From: Hyparrhenia diplandra
Lineage: Eukaryota; Streptophyta; Magnoliopsida; Poales; Poaceae
Direction: 5' to 3'
Length of the DNA stretch: 64,000 nt
Assembly (NCBI GenBank): GCA_015847255.1
Contig: JADLZK010007659.1
Span: 1 to 64,000, forward strand
Under the pieces are notes generated by a model. That model worked only from the letters and a program-made list of their open reading frames with translations. It did not search any database and was not told the DNA's origin. Position numbers and translations under genes: made by a program. This document shows positions 10,681 through 22,491 of the stretch, piece after piece. Numbering within the stretch: position 1 is the first letter of the stretch; every line of letters begins with the position of its first letter.

Positions 10681-13052
10681 AGTACTAGAAACAAGGCCGG
10701 ATACGAACACATTTGAATAGGATAGTGTGATCTCTCGCACAACGTTATGCTCTCGTGTTTGGTCTCAAAATTATCATATTTTAGTTATATCTAAATGAAT
10801 AAATAGGTAAATGTTTTACTCTGTTTTCTATTTACGTAAGTAAAAATAACCTATTTGTATTACTATCAATAAAAATACATTAATTCTAACTATAAATTTA
10901 ATTAAAAATATAAAACCAACTCAAAAACAAGTTTCACATAGAATCGTACTTAGGTAAACTCATTTTTCTCCATCCTATTTAGCTCAAGTATTTATTTGGT
11001 CTTTCACATGCAATCTACGGGTGTCGTTTTGTGCCCTCTATATTCTTTTAGAGCCCCTCTTGTAGCGCTCGGGTATTCATTTGGTCTTTTACATACAACT
11101 TACTAGAGTTGTTTTGTGCCATTACATTCTAGAGTCCTCCATGTACATCGTCTTGAAGTCCCTCTTCATTTATTTAGTAGCCTTCTACGCACTAGTCCAT
11201 ACAATAAAGAAGACAACAACGATGCTACATTGTCTTGATCGTAATTTGAATGAATTATACAATTAGAGAACTCATTGTGTGTTGGCGTAGGGTCACCCTT
11301 TCTACGTAGCCACAAATTTATCACCGACCACCGCCATTATAGATGACATGTGTAGCACCACTAGCACCCTTCATGAAGACAAATAGGATGAGAAGGCAAG
11401 TCTTTTCCCAATATAATACCTCGTCGGAACTAGCTTGTGGTCGGTATGGAAGGCCACATCAACAAAAGGGTTGGGGTAGAGCCTTTTTGTACATGATCGA
11501 GGCGAGCCATGTTTATATAGTTAGATGAACATTTTTGGATGTTAATGAACATATATGACACACACATCCAAATTTGATAGTGCATTTTACTCTAGGTTTC
11601 ACAAAACAATTTTTTGTGGGCACTAAGTCCTTTCCTTCTCCTATGCAGGCCCATTGCCATCGAGATGTGGCACTTGAATAAATCAAGCGTCGCATGAGAT
11701 GGTCTCGCATGAGATGGTGGCTTCTTCGCAACACACATCAACTCCTCACAAGTGAAGCTCAAGTTCAATTTGTGCCTCGAATCCAAGCGCAATGCTTCAA
11801 TGAGGCATGTTGACTCGTCGAGTGCCCAACCATGGAATGTGGAAGCTTGGGAGGGGTAGCAGTGGGGCGGTGGCGAGAAAAGAGAGAGGGACATTGCTAA
11901 TGCTAGCCTTGGAGTGGGAAAATGGGGTGGAATCTCTAGGTCCCCAATGCCACTAGGGCCATCCGGGGTATGCATGCATGTATGTACTTGTATAAGATAG
12001 TGCATGATATGAAGCAAACAAGTTAGAGGCTTTTAGGCTAAGCTAAGGAAGTCGAACGCCATAATACCTCGGGAGGCTAACACTTCAACTGTGAGACGGT
12101 GGTCGCACATAAGTCCTAGTGTCCTGATTCTTTTTGATGATTTGATTGTAACTTGTAGGAGTCATTGAGTTTTCGTTAGTGTGTGCCAAGCCGGACGCCG
12201 CTTACCACCCATGCCTCGAGGCTCTTCGAACTTCACTTCCTTTTAATCTCGAATTGAGAATTAAATTCATTTGTTAGGGTACAACAATCATATATTGGAA
12301 ATTCTTGTTTTTATACAAATTTTGTGAAGACTTATTGTGTTATTTGAGACTAGTATTCATTAGTCAATTTTACTTAAGTTTGTCACTAAAGTTTATTTTT
12401 TATTGAGAAGGAATTATTGAATGATATTAATATTGGTGTCATCATCTATGACTTTAGATCAAGAAATGCTAGGAGAAAACTTTAAGGTAACTATATATAA
12501 TTAGTTCGTATGAATATTGCTTTTGGGGTACCTATTAAGTGTGATAAATTTTTTATCATGACTATAAAAGGGCCTCAAGTTTTTTAGTAGGGCTCTAGAA
12601 CCCTAAACAACTCGGGACCGAAACTAGACATTGCATTCATTCGGTCTTTGTTGGCGGTAGTGGATCGAAAGATCATATGGAGAGAAGTTGTGCCGAGGCC
12701 CGGAGGCCATCCTCCGCCATGAGCTCATCCGGGATTCATGTATCTAGCATAGTGAGTAAATGAGCAAGTCGGGGACCTTGGGCATCATGCATGGCTTCGC
12801 ATCCGGTGTGATCGATGAAATGCTATGGAACGAGGGGCCACAGTTAATGGACCCCTTAATTGTTGATGAGTGCTTTAGAAATGCATATGGCTTTCCAGTG
12901 TTGGCTTTGCACTACAAATGGAGTTGTATTGGTGTAGTGATGTAGGTGTGTGGTATATAACAATATCGGTCGTGCCTAGCTCTCCATCCCAGCTTCCTCT
13001 ATCGTGCATCTATGAGCTTAAATGATCAACACATTGATAGTTGATATTGTCC

Positions 13053-13927
13053 AAAGAGCAAAATGCACCACAAGTCCATTACGTTTTTGCTCAGGTGTCA
13101 TGTAGGTCCGTCACCATTAAAAGTGCATTTCGGGTCCATTACCTTTGTTTGAGGTTCATCGGGGTCCAAATCTACCTAGAAGTAGGTTGACAAACAATCG
13201 GCCGTACACTCCTTTTTCTGGTTTTTTTTTCTTTTTCAAAATTACTCACAATTTCATATGGAAACCTCAAAAAGTTGCAACATGAGAGTTATTCAAAATT
13301 AAAATCCCTACAAATTTCATTTTTGGACCAAAGTCGAATTCTAAAAATTTTATCGAGGTTAGTTTTTGTTTTCAAATTCCAATTGTCATTTCATCATTCA
13401 ACCATAATCCGGTCAATAAAATACTTGTTGCTCAAATTTTATTCATAAAAATTGTTTTTATGCATTCACAAAATTAAATTTTAAATTGGAATGCCAATAC
13501 TCATCCAAAATGACTAAGTGCGAGAATGCAATTGCAAAATCAAATTTCGACCCTATTTTTATTATTGTTAAGAATATTTCATACCTTAATTTGGGAATTC
13601 AAATTAGAAATTTGTAAAGACTAACTTTCTAAAATATTTGGAATTTAACTTTGGTCCAAAAAATAAAATTTGTAGAGATTTAAATTTTGAGTAACTTTAA
13701 TGTTGTAAGTTTTTAAAGTTTCCATATAAAATTGTGAGTAATTTTGAAAAAGAAAAACACAAAAAGGGGCGTGTACGGTCGACATGTTGTCAACTTGCTT
13801 CTAGGTAGATTTAAACTCCGATGAACCCCAAACAAGATAATGGACCATAAAAATGCACTTTTATAGGTGATGGACCTAGATGATATAGGGCAAAAAGGCA
13901 ATGGACCTATGGTGCATTTTGCTCTTT
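13053..13927. mobile_element. Long-inverted-repeat (foldback) DNA element
   Basis: The left end, AAAGAGCAAAATGCACCA, is the reverse complement of the right end. Homology between the arms continues inward for roughly 300 bases each way, with indels (for example the words GGTCCATTA(C/T)CTT, TCTACCTAGAAG and CTTTGGACCAAA on opposite strands). The centre is AT-rich. There is no coding capacity. I could not see a clear target duplication, so the superfamily is undecided (a Mutator-like foldback is plausible). Transcribed, it would form a long hairpin. Confidence 0.75.
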
Positions 13928-14189
13928 CCAAAAACACACACACTGACAGTTGACGCATTCAGGAAGCTGATTCATACTACAGACATGAATCCCAGAGGTC
14001 GTTATTTCAAGAAAAAAAAAAAAATCCCAGTGGCTGTAATCACATGTTCTGCTCCACTTATTTAATAATGATATAAAATCATACATTTAGGCAGATTTTG
14101 TTTTTGGCAGGATGAAATGTGATGCAGTTCCATGGTATGAAATTTGATGTTCTACAGTTCCATACAATGTACAATGAAATCGATAGTTC

Positions 14190-14996
14190 CTCAGCGCGGG
14201 AAGAGGAGCCGTCGCTTTGCTTGGTGTGAGAACGACTCGAGGCCGGTCCAAGTGGATTGTGTGGAATTCTAAATTTGCACGCGGGCATGTTCAGATTGGC
14301 GGTTAGCGCGACCAAAATAGAGGAAGCAGTAGCTGGGCAATGTGGGCATGAGAGACTGTTGGGCCATTTAAGGCCCAGTTTAGATGCCATTTGGGCTTGG
14401 AGAAAGCTGCCTTGTGCTTCTTTTTACTTTTACCTTTTCTTTTTTTTCAATTCAATCACCGTCTCATCTCAAGATTAGCAAAAAAAAAAAAATGAAAATA
14501 CGAGTCATCTTCAATAGTTTCACAAAAAAAATCAATTGATAAATCAATGTTGTTTTTTTCAAAGGACTTAAACATTAAGAGGATATTTGTTGGGTTTCTC
14601 CACAGTTTTCAACATCTCACTATTTGTATCATGAATCCTGAACTATTTTAAATATCCCAACCTAATTTTACACTTTCTTTTCTCTTGTACATTTGCATCA
14701 GAAGTCTTGTCCTACTCATTGTTTGTCACATCCTTTCACCTCCAGATTGGTTGATCGATACGTGAGCACATACTTTTGTGCAATTGGATGATTTTCTCAA
14801 GAATTTCCCAGAGGTTGTAATCACAAGCTCCTTTTTTTTCAATCTTGCAAAAAAACAGTCAATATTGGGTGTGTTTTGGAAACTCTCGGAGATGCTCACT
14901 GAGACGAAAAAATGAATCTAGTAGACAGGTTCCATCACAAGAAAAAATAATATATTTTTATTCACAAAGCCTATATGATTTGAAAATCTAGAGTGC
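14190..14996. repeat. Duplicate of the NSE3 promoter and upstream DNA (left part)
   Basis: Aligns with 7,710-8,125. The shared order includes GGGAAGAGG(A/G)GCCGTCGCTTTG, GAGAACGA(C/G)TCGAGG, ATTGGCG, CCAAAATAGAGG, TGTTGGGCCAT, TTTGGGCTTG(G)AGAAAGC, the pyrimidine tract and CACAAAGCCTATATG. No NSE3 coding exon lies beside it. It stops at 14,996 where a TTA-flanked transposon begins and resumes at 22,083. It could retain promoter activity, but nothing downstream on the minus strand is an NSE3 frame. Confidence 0.82.
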
Positions 14997-15112
14997 TTAG
15001 ATCTCGTTTGGTACAACCTCTCCAACAGTTTCAGAAGTTGTTTGGAGCTTTTTTGTCAAACCAATAAATATCAAACGGCTCCACAAGTGGGAATGTTGAA
15101 AATCTTGTCTCA

Positions 15113-17792
15113 TCTCTACTATAATGGCACAGTTGGAGGGCTCACGAAATCAGCGGCCCACGAAACAACGTCATCTGGTTGGAGGGCTGGGATCAAAAGT
15201 TTGATGCAGGTCGGACATCTCACTCACGGGCGCGCGGCATCGCGGCATCGCTACTAGCAACCAGCGTTCGAACCCATCGAACGCACCTATCGAACACCGA
15301 TGAAAAATTAAAAAAACGCCGGCTCCACGCGGCTCTTCCGGGATTATACGACGGGAAACCCCTTCCGGGATCGACCACGAACTGCCGGGGCACGCCGCGA
15401 GATTGACGGCGGACTGCCCGCTGCCTCACCACGAGCACGACGGCCGCGATCTAAAACCGTCCTCGCCGGCGGCGGGAGGAAGGACTGCTACATCTTGCGA
15501 CCTCGGCCTTCCAGGACGACGACCGCGACGACTCCGGGGGCTTCCAGGACGATCGATCGTCCGCGACGACTCCGGCGGCCAGACGGCGCAGCAGGTACGC
15601 GTTATGGATTCCGTCTGCCAGACGCCGCGCAGCAATATCTCGCACATGTACGCGTTATGACGACGAATCCGGCGGCCAAACTCCGCCATTCAGGTGTCGG
15701 CGTTTCATGTGCAGTTAATCATACGAGCCGGGTTGCCGGCGAGGAAGGAGGAAGAAGCGGCGGTGGCCCTCGGGAAGATGGAGATGGTGTCACCCACGTC
15801 ACATTCGATAGCCTTCCACGTTTTCCTCCGCCTCCCCGTCAAGTTTGAGGACGAGATGCCCTGCCGCGTGCCAAGCGTCAGGTGAGAGCATCCACTGATT
15901 TTCTGAAGATTTTGTTCATGATTTTGAGTGCTTCCAGCATGTCCTTCATCGGAGGATGCTCTTCCATCAGATTTATGATAACTGCAACTTTATTTTCTGC
16001 AGCTCTAAGCCTGGATCCAGAGCAATTCCTGTATTAAGCAGAACTTGTGCGGAATGGAATGTCTGCACTCATCCAATGGAGTTTTATTCCTGATTCACAC
16101 GCTGTGATCATACATGAATCTGTGATAAACTAAATCCTTTCAAGTTGGCGATGGTGGAGGTGATCCAGGTGATGGTCGCCTTCCAGTTCGAGACAAATCA
16201 TTTGCAGCACCGTATGGTCAAGCCGAGAGTGAAGACAAGGATTGAAGAAGAACAAAGAACTCAAGACAGAGGTGACATGCCTTGAGTGTTGAATTATTGA
16301 TGTGATTCAAGGTGTCATGGATTGGAATGCCGAATTGATGCCACTCAAGGTGCCGTGGACTATTGCTCCTGATCCTGGTAGAATTTATCAGATCAGAATC
16401 ATCAGATGGTATTGCCAAATCACCGTTACCAACAGTGAGTGAAGATATGATTTTTTTCGCAGGTATATTATGGGTGGTTTATACTTAAAAATGCATTATT
16501 GTTTCACGTAAGGTTATGAGTATTAGGATAACTAAAAAATATGGTATGTTCTATTTTAATTCTATTGGCTCAGAATATGGCTGCAAACCTACCGCCTGTT
16601 GCAGAGGCCGTATAACACTTTGAAGCATTAGGAATAGTCCATGGTACCTTGGATCATTGTTCACCTCAAATGAGAATGGCAGACACAATTCTTTTTATCG
16701 TTAGTTTCATAGAACTGTAGTTTTATTTTAAATCAACGAAATTCAAGGAATTTCTATTTCTATTATAGCATCGCCGCAGTTGTGCTGTGAAGCGGCATGT
16801 GGCTGGCTCTGGTGCTTTGTGCTGATCTTGAATATTGCAAGCCGTATAAAAAATCTGTGTAACACTACTTTCACTGAACTTCATTCATATACAAGAATTC
16901 TTGTTAGCAGCAGCCAGCATGAGATTCTACACTGATGCATTCTACACTGATGGTTCTGCATCATGTAATTTTTTTTTTTTAACCTAGCATTGAGTAAATT
17001 CCATTTAAAGCATTGTCTATTTTATTGTCTATTTTATGCATACACAGGATGCAGAGTATGGCTTCAATCTTGGAGCCTTGAAGCTTTGTTGAGGTGGATT
17101 AGAAACAAGTATGCTAATGATCTTTCATTAGGTGTGATATTCAGAAGGGAGCTTGTGAGCAGCTCTGAACTTTTGCTATATGTACTGAACTTTTGGCAAC
17201 TTAGACCTTATTCATTGCTAACCCCTTACAGAAAAATGCAGCAACATGCTTGTGCGCTGAATTGTTGTTAAGTGAGTAATGGCTAGCTAGCTGCTTCTAT
17301 TGAGAGGAGCAGTGCTTGCACTACATTCCAATTGTGGGCAATGGCGGGAGCTGGAAAGACAGGGAAGAGAGGAGAGAGGGGCAAGCACAAGCAGAGCAAG
17401 AGAGTGGTTTACAGAATAGTACCTCAGACACAAACAATAGAAAAAAAAAAAAAGCTAATCTAAGTAATGTTGTTGGTGCCTGTAATCATTCACGTGTGTG
17501 TTGTGTTCTGCCCTTCGTGTGCCGGTTGGGCCGAGGGATTGGAGGCCACGGAAAAGTGTAAGGTTATATGGGGCATGGCAATGATCTATTTGTAAAACTT
17601 TGTTCTTATCTCAAGATAGTTTGGGGATTCTTGGTTTGCCACTATAATTACCATTGACCAAGTACGGTTTGGATTTACCATATCTTTCAAATTCATAGTG
17701 ATATATTGTTTACCAAGTTTGATTTGATGAACTCTTGTCTAATGTGTGCTACCCTAGATATCACCGTAGCGTTAGCACGGGCATTATCCTAA
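15113..17792. mobile_element. Probable non-autonomous Helitron 1
   Basis: The 5' end TCTCTACTATAATGG follows a host A, as in grass Helitrons. The 3' end shows a hairpin (CCGTAGCGTTAGCACGGG, about 17,764-17,781) eleven bases before the end of a terminal CTAA. There are no terminal inverted repeats and no Rep/helicase gene. The interior has a GC-rich block (15,380-15,890) with an exon-like stretch ending at a GTGAGA donor near 15,883, and an intron-like AT-rich remainder. The captured gene is not recognised. The 3' boundary is less sure because the host base after CTAA is G rather than T. Confidence 0.55.
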
Positions 17793-17999
17793 GTAGGGTG
17801 TAGGTGTCGGATGATAGAGCAAAAAAAAAAAAATACCCGGGCCTTGTTTAGTTGGCAAAAAAAACTTGGAAAAAGACTGTTCGAACTCTCAGAAGACTTT
17901 CGTAAAGATTTTTGTTTGTTTGTGGTAAATATTATCCTATCGTGATGTAACTCATTACTTCATTACTACATAAAAAGGATGAAAGGGAGGCAGTTTTTC

Positions 18000-18684
18000 C
18001 GTGAGGTAAAAATTTTGAGGTCGCTCCCTCCCCGTGCGATACCGCGCCCTCCCCATCGGTATTTTTCAGCGGTAAAAAAAATCCCCCCTCCGATCGCTCC
18101 TCCCCGCCCCTTCTGCTTTCCTTCCCCACCGGTAAAAAATAGGAAAGAAAAATCTCAGGAAACACACTCCTCCAATCACGCACGGTGCCGCCTCCTCTCC
18201 CCACGCGAGGCGATCTCGCCCTTCCCCGCTCACCCCGACGGCGACGAGCCCCGCCCCAACCAACTGCGGCAACACCACCGCACCTCCCCTGCCCCGTCAT
18301 GCGAGGCGCGCCGCCGGACCTCTGCCGCTGCCGCTGCCGCCGCCGCCTCCTCTCCCTCACCGTCGCACCCAGGCCAAGGCCGGCACCAGGAGTAGGCGAC
18401 ACGCGATCCGTGCGCGGCATCCAGGTGGCGCAGGCGGTCAACCAGGGGCAGCGCCCAGCCGCACAACCCCAGCCCCGGGGCCACGTCCTCGGCTTGCCGT
18501 GAAGGAGATCGTGCGGCTCCCAGAGGTAAGGTTAAAGACAGTTCTTTGTGAATTTGTTCCCCAAGTTAATTTGGTTAGAGTGGCTGGATGGGTCTCTGGC
18601 TCCATAGACAAGAAGGTTCTTGGTACCAATAATGTCCTGATTGATGCTTTGTCGGGTGATGAATTAGGTCACCAAGTGATTTGA
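18000..18684 (+). pseudogene. Unidentified captured gene fragment in Helitron 2
   Basis: A GC-rich block with proline/arginine-rich frames, as in grass 5' leaders, passes into a moderate-GC exon-like stretch (18,499-18,684). Its plus-strand frame includes TVLCEFVPQVNLVRVAGWVS and ends at a stop. I do not recognise the family. The block 18,000-18,150 resembles 57,525-57,640 at the 5' end of Helitron 3, so some of it is Helitron family sequence rather than a captured gene. Confidence 0.35.
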
Positions 18685-20499
18685 ATCAATTCCACTCGTA
18701 CATCAAGAAATCAGTCGAACAGCATTTTTGGGGAAACTTTTTCGCTCGTGCATGTGATCTGAATTTCCGAGAGGTTCGGTTCAAATTGAACGATGATTTC
18801 TTCGGAATAGTTCACCTACTCCGTTCTGATCCTCTGTGCAAAATTTGAGAACGAGTCATGGCGATTTGATTGAGTTTCTCTCCATATAATGCTCGCTTGT
18901 TTTTCGTTGCTCGTGTGTTCGATCTCTTTGTGTCAGGCTTTGGTCGATCACTATAGTACAGGATGGGATCGGGCAGTGCAGCCAACGTCGATCCCTGCAG
19001 CTGCGCTCGCGTGCACCAGCTATTTCCCGCTCCCCAGCAGCAGCTGTGCTGCTCGCCTCGCACTAGCGCCGTATGCAAGCTCCCAGCACCAATGCATGTG
19101 CTCGCTCAGCACCAAGCACAGGTGCTTTGCACTCGGCCGATTGGCCCAGTTGACAAGCAGCAGTTCGTGCTTCAGTAGAAGCATTAGCAACTACCCTGCA
19201 CGAGCAAACTAACAACATGGAGGCAGGTAACTCGACATTCACATTCAGAGTAAGTGCGTCATCTTGTTCCTATTTAAATTCAGTTCCAGAGTCCAGTGCC
19301 CTTTCTCTGCAATAGTGAGTTATCATTTTAAGGATTCATTATCTCATATTTGGAGTATTAATTTATTTCACCTGATCGCAGTCGTACTCACGATTTGAAA
19401 GGGTAGTATGCACTTTTTGCTTGTTTCACGTGCACAGCTTGTCCTGTTCTTTGTTTCCCAGGTCTCTTCAATTTCAGAGAGGCATCACTCTCAATTTAAT
19501 TTGGCAGCTAGCAAGTGTAGCAGATATTTCTCATTGTTGTTTAGAAGTAGAAAGTTGCTTGTTTCTTTGATCGAAATGCGCATTAGGCAGCAGCTTCTCT
19601 GCCTCCGCTATCTCCTGTTCACTGTAGTGCTTGCCTCATTTACAGGAAACAAGTTTCAGCACTCAATTTTATTATCTTGCATACGTGAATTACTACTTGT
19701 TCTTTCATGCTTGATCTGATTTACATAAGTTGTAGAGGTCCAAGTCTCGACTGTCGGTAGTTTTTGTTTTAGTAGTGTCCCGCGCCTTTTTTGGTTTCTT
19801 CCGCAGATTTCTCGTTTATGAATCCATGGAACTATGCTTACAAAGAACAAATATTCAGTAATGGACTGCATTATATAGATCCATGTTCCTACCACACATT
19901 TAAAACAACTAAACAAGTAAAAAAAAAAATATTTGGCCATGGTAATACAAGTATCTTGGATGCCTTGTACAAATTAGCATCAACCTTCACATTTTTCTAT
20001 CTTGGCTGTCACATTGTCGCTGACAAACAGGCACAAGGTGGTATATCTAGCGATGGTGTCATACTTTCTAAACTATGTTTTTACGGATCCTAGATTATCT
20101 GAACTGAGTACCAATTGAAATTCTGTATTGTCTTGCAACTCTGTATATTAGAAATGTTTTTTGAACACATGGTATAAGTTTTTTCTTTTCAATATGGAAA
20201 AGAGCTCCATGACATTGTTTTGTGAATACATGTTTAAATCAGTGATTAATTTAGATGTGGTAGTTTTTTGTAATCCAAATCTTGTTATTATTGGATTCCT
20301 TGTCTGAGTTCCGCTCTCAATGGAAGTTCGAACTTCCTGATTATCAAAGTGACATGAACTTTCTAAGTGGAATTGCTCAGGTACATCCTGAAGGAAAATA
20401 TGTGGTGGATTAGATAAGAGCATTGATACCACAAAGATCACACCTTCAACATGAGTTGCTCTTGAATGACTGCTATATGCTCCATCTGATATGTGAAGT

Positions 20500-21044
20500 C
20501 AACTTTGAAGTCATCGAGCTTCCAATCAAACATCCAGAGCTGTTTGAGAGCCTTGGAATTGCCCAACCAAAGGACTTTTTCTCCCTTGAAGACCATCTTA
20601 ACTTATTTGTTTTTACATGTAAGGTGGAAAAGACTGTGATCCTATTTATTTTTCAGGGTTCTCCTTTATGGACCTCCGGGCACGTGCGGTTGCTCATCAC
20701 ACTGACTGCACCTTCATCAGGTTGTCTGGTTCTGAGTTGGTTCAGAAGTATATTGTTGAGGGCTCCCAGATGGTCCGTGAACTCTTTGTTGTGGCCAGGT
20801 AGGCTGAGTAAATATCTCCACATTTCTCTTCATGTTGTAGCTGAAGCATTAGTTGTTTGTGAGTTGAAGCATAATTTTGCATATACATATTTTTTATTGT
20901 CTTTAATTGTGGGCTTAGCTATCTGGTTATCTTATTGCAGGGAACATGCACCATCCATTATATTTATGGATGAAATTGACTCAACGATCTGCTATAGAAT
21001 GGAGTTTGGCACTGATGGTTTTGAAGCATCAAACAAAATTTAAG
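20500..21044 (+). pseudogene. 26S proteasome ATPase RPT6 fragment (captured, broken)
   Basis: Three exon pieces on the plus strand match the AAA+ domain of RPT6 (regulatory subunit 8): about 20,508-20,572 (VIELPIKHPELFESLGIAQP), 20,657-20,798 (VLLYGPP, then AVAHHTDCTFIRLSGSELVQ and MVRELFVVA) and 20,941-21,044 (REHAPSIIFMDEIDS, then DGFEASNKI and a stop). RPT6 in the 19S particle unfolds ubiquitinated substrates. This copy cannot do so. About 20 nt are missing at the Walker A motif (GTGKT lost, frame shifted), a later segment between EFGT and DGFEA is deleted, and the first piece lacks a GT donor. It lies within Helitron 2 and was most likely captured with its introns. Confidence 0.88.
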
Positions 21045-22082
21045 GTACACATCACTTGTTTTCCTGTGTTAGTCCAGATCTCTGCCTGAAGGAGAACAAG
21101 GAGATCCAGAAAAAGAAGAACAAGGTCCAAAGAAGAAGAACAAGGTCCCTGCAACCTTGCAAATGATAAGCTCAAGTGATCTGGAGGACGATAGAGCAAG
21201 CCATTATCTTAGTTGTATCATGGAAATGTCAATACAGTAAAGTTTGTGAGCCTGCGACACCGTGCTCTTTGTGTTTTTGTTAATTTTAAGAACATTAATT
21301 TTTAGATCAAATGTCACTTTAATGTTTATATTTTTATAAAATTATTATATTATCTTACTGTGCGATCCATATATTTTTATTAGAAAAGTTTAGTTGTCCC
21401 GTAGCAACGCACGGATGTGATACTATTACGAAAAAAACCAATAAAATAGAGTTTACGAGCCCGAGATATCCATGATTGATTGGGTTACTTTCACAAAACT
21501 CTTTTAGATTAAATGTCACTTTAATATCATTGTTTAATTTCATAGTATTGGTATCTTATCGTGCGATCCATATGTTTTTATATAAAATTTGGTTATCCCG
21601 TAGCAACGCACGGCGCTTAACTAGTAGGCTCAAAAGATTCGCCTCCGTAATCTACCTCTAAACCGTGTAATTAGTTATTTTGTTTACCTACGTTTTCATA
21701 CTCCTAATATTTGTCTTTTGGTGTATTTAATTTGATGTGATGGAGAGAGTGGAAAAACTTTAAATTTTAAGGAGACCTAAACAAGGCCCACTTCTTTTTT
21801 ACCCCTTCTCACTCTAGTGGACCCATGTACCCGAATGGTTGGATTTGCCCCACTAGACGGGGCGCGGGAAGGGCACGTCCAAAACTAAAGTCATTGGAGC
21901 AAGGCATGGGGATGGACTTCACTCGGGACTTCTTCTCTTTTCATTCAATTTCAACTACCATTGAGAGTTTTCCTGCCAAAGCATTTTACCGAAACAGCTT
22001 TGCTGCACCGGTGGAGTTATGTCAAAAGAAAAAAAAAAAATGCTCCACCACTAGAGAAGAGTTGTGCCAAAACGGGGTCTTA

Positions 22083-22430
22083 TAACCAAGGAGAAGAAGC
22101 TCGTAGTAATTTTGGTCAGAAGTGGGCCTGAGTAAGAAGTGTGGGCCGCTAGATGCAAATCCAACGTTTGAGTAATTCTGCTGTTGATTGTGGAAATTTG
22201 TTTCCAGAGCAATCTTGGCAGGTGTTCTGCATTTAGCTTAAGTAGAAAGCAGAGTTTGAGTTACAATGTACAAGAAACATGCTCCAAAAACACAAAAATG
22301 AGACACTAATGCCTAGTATACCTACTGGAGTTGAAAGCTTCAATGATGTCGTTGTTGAAATGGACCTGCATATCTTCGTTACAAGTTGACACGTACGTGT
22401 AGGACGTTTCACAAGAAGGAACACAGCTAG
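22083..22430. repeat. Duplicate of NSE3 upstream DNA (right part) merging into transporter 3' flank
   Basis: The word GCCGCTAGATGCAAA and following CAAATCCAAC...GTTGAT.GTGG.AA match 8,665-8,725, and GAAATGG...CATCTTC.TTA matches about 8,765-8,785. It continues the duplicate interrupted at 14,996. The stretch also serves as 3' flank of the minus-strand transporter that ends at 22,492. Confidence 0.6.
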
Positions 22431-22491
22431 ATTGCCACTGCATCGCACGGTGCAGCACAAGAGATTGACAAGCCAGAAGGAGAAATCAGGC

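Larger units (their letters stand above)
7936..13052. other. AT-rich intergenic tract without a recognisable gene
   Basis: About 5 kb in which open frames are short, lack splice-supported family matches and sit in AT-rich DNA. The first ~190 bases (to about 8,125) and a patch near 8,655-8,800 have relatives at 14,470-14,996 and 22,130-22,420. Slightly GC-richer patches at 11,640-11,960 and 12,640-12,920 may be old transposon remains, but I see no protein signature. Short local repeats at 9,607-9,718 and 10,588-10,680 are listed separately. Confidence 0.5.
17952..21624. mobile_element. Helitron 2, non-autonomous, carrying gene fragments
   Basis: It begins TCATTACTTCATTACTACAT and ends with hairpin CCGTAGCAACGCACGG (21,598-21,613), eight-odd bases, then CTAG (21,621-21,624) with host T next. 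These are the hallmarks of rolling-circle Helitrons. A second internal hairpin of the same sequence at about 21,390-21,405 suggests end replacement or an older terminus. Contents: a GC-rich leader-like block (18,000-18,500), an exon-like stretch (18,499-18,684), long intron-like DNA and broken RPT6 exons. No Rep or helicase domain is present, so it depends on other elements. Confidence 0.8.
17839..21789. mobile_element. hAT-like MITE (GGGCCTTGTTTAG ends) split by Helitron 2
   Basis: The left end GGGCCTTGTTTAG and right end CTAAACAAGGCCC are inverted copies. The element's own sequence is about 278 bp (17,839-17,951 plus 21,625-21,789) and contains the familiar internal words TTGTTTGTGGTAAATATTATCC and GGCTCAAAAGATTCG of a very common grass MITE. 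Removing the Helitron restores GTAAC-TAGGCTCAAAAG at the junction, in agreement with that family. A fragment of a related MITE is at 55,093-55,281. Confidence 0.72.
15000..22079. mobile_element. Tourist/PIF-like element hosting two Helitrons and a MITE
   Basis: The left end GATCTCGTTTGGTACAAC and the right end (reverse complement GACCCCGTTTTGGCACAAC) form a terminal inverted repeat flanked by TTA on both sides (14,997-14,999 and 22,080-22,082). The element's own DNA is only about 450 bp: 15,000-15,112, about 17,793-17,838 and 21,790-22,079. The remaining ~6.6 kb is later insertions. It interrupts the duplicated NSE3 upstream region. Confidence 0.7.

Noticed and set aside
20423..21043. Single 206-codon gene on the plus strand
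   Set aside because: The long frame runs through introns and a wrong frame of RPT6 exon 2. The true relation is a broken multi-exon fragment.
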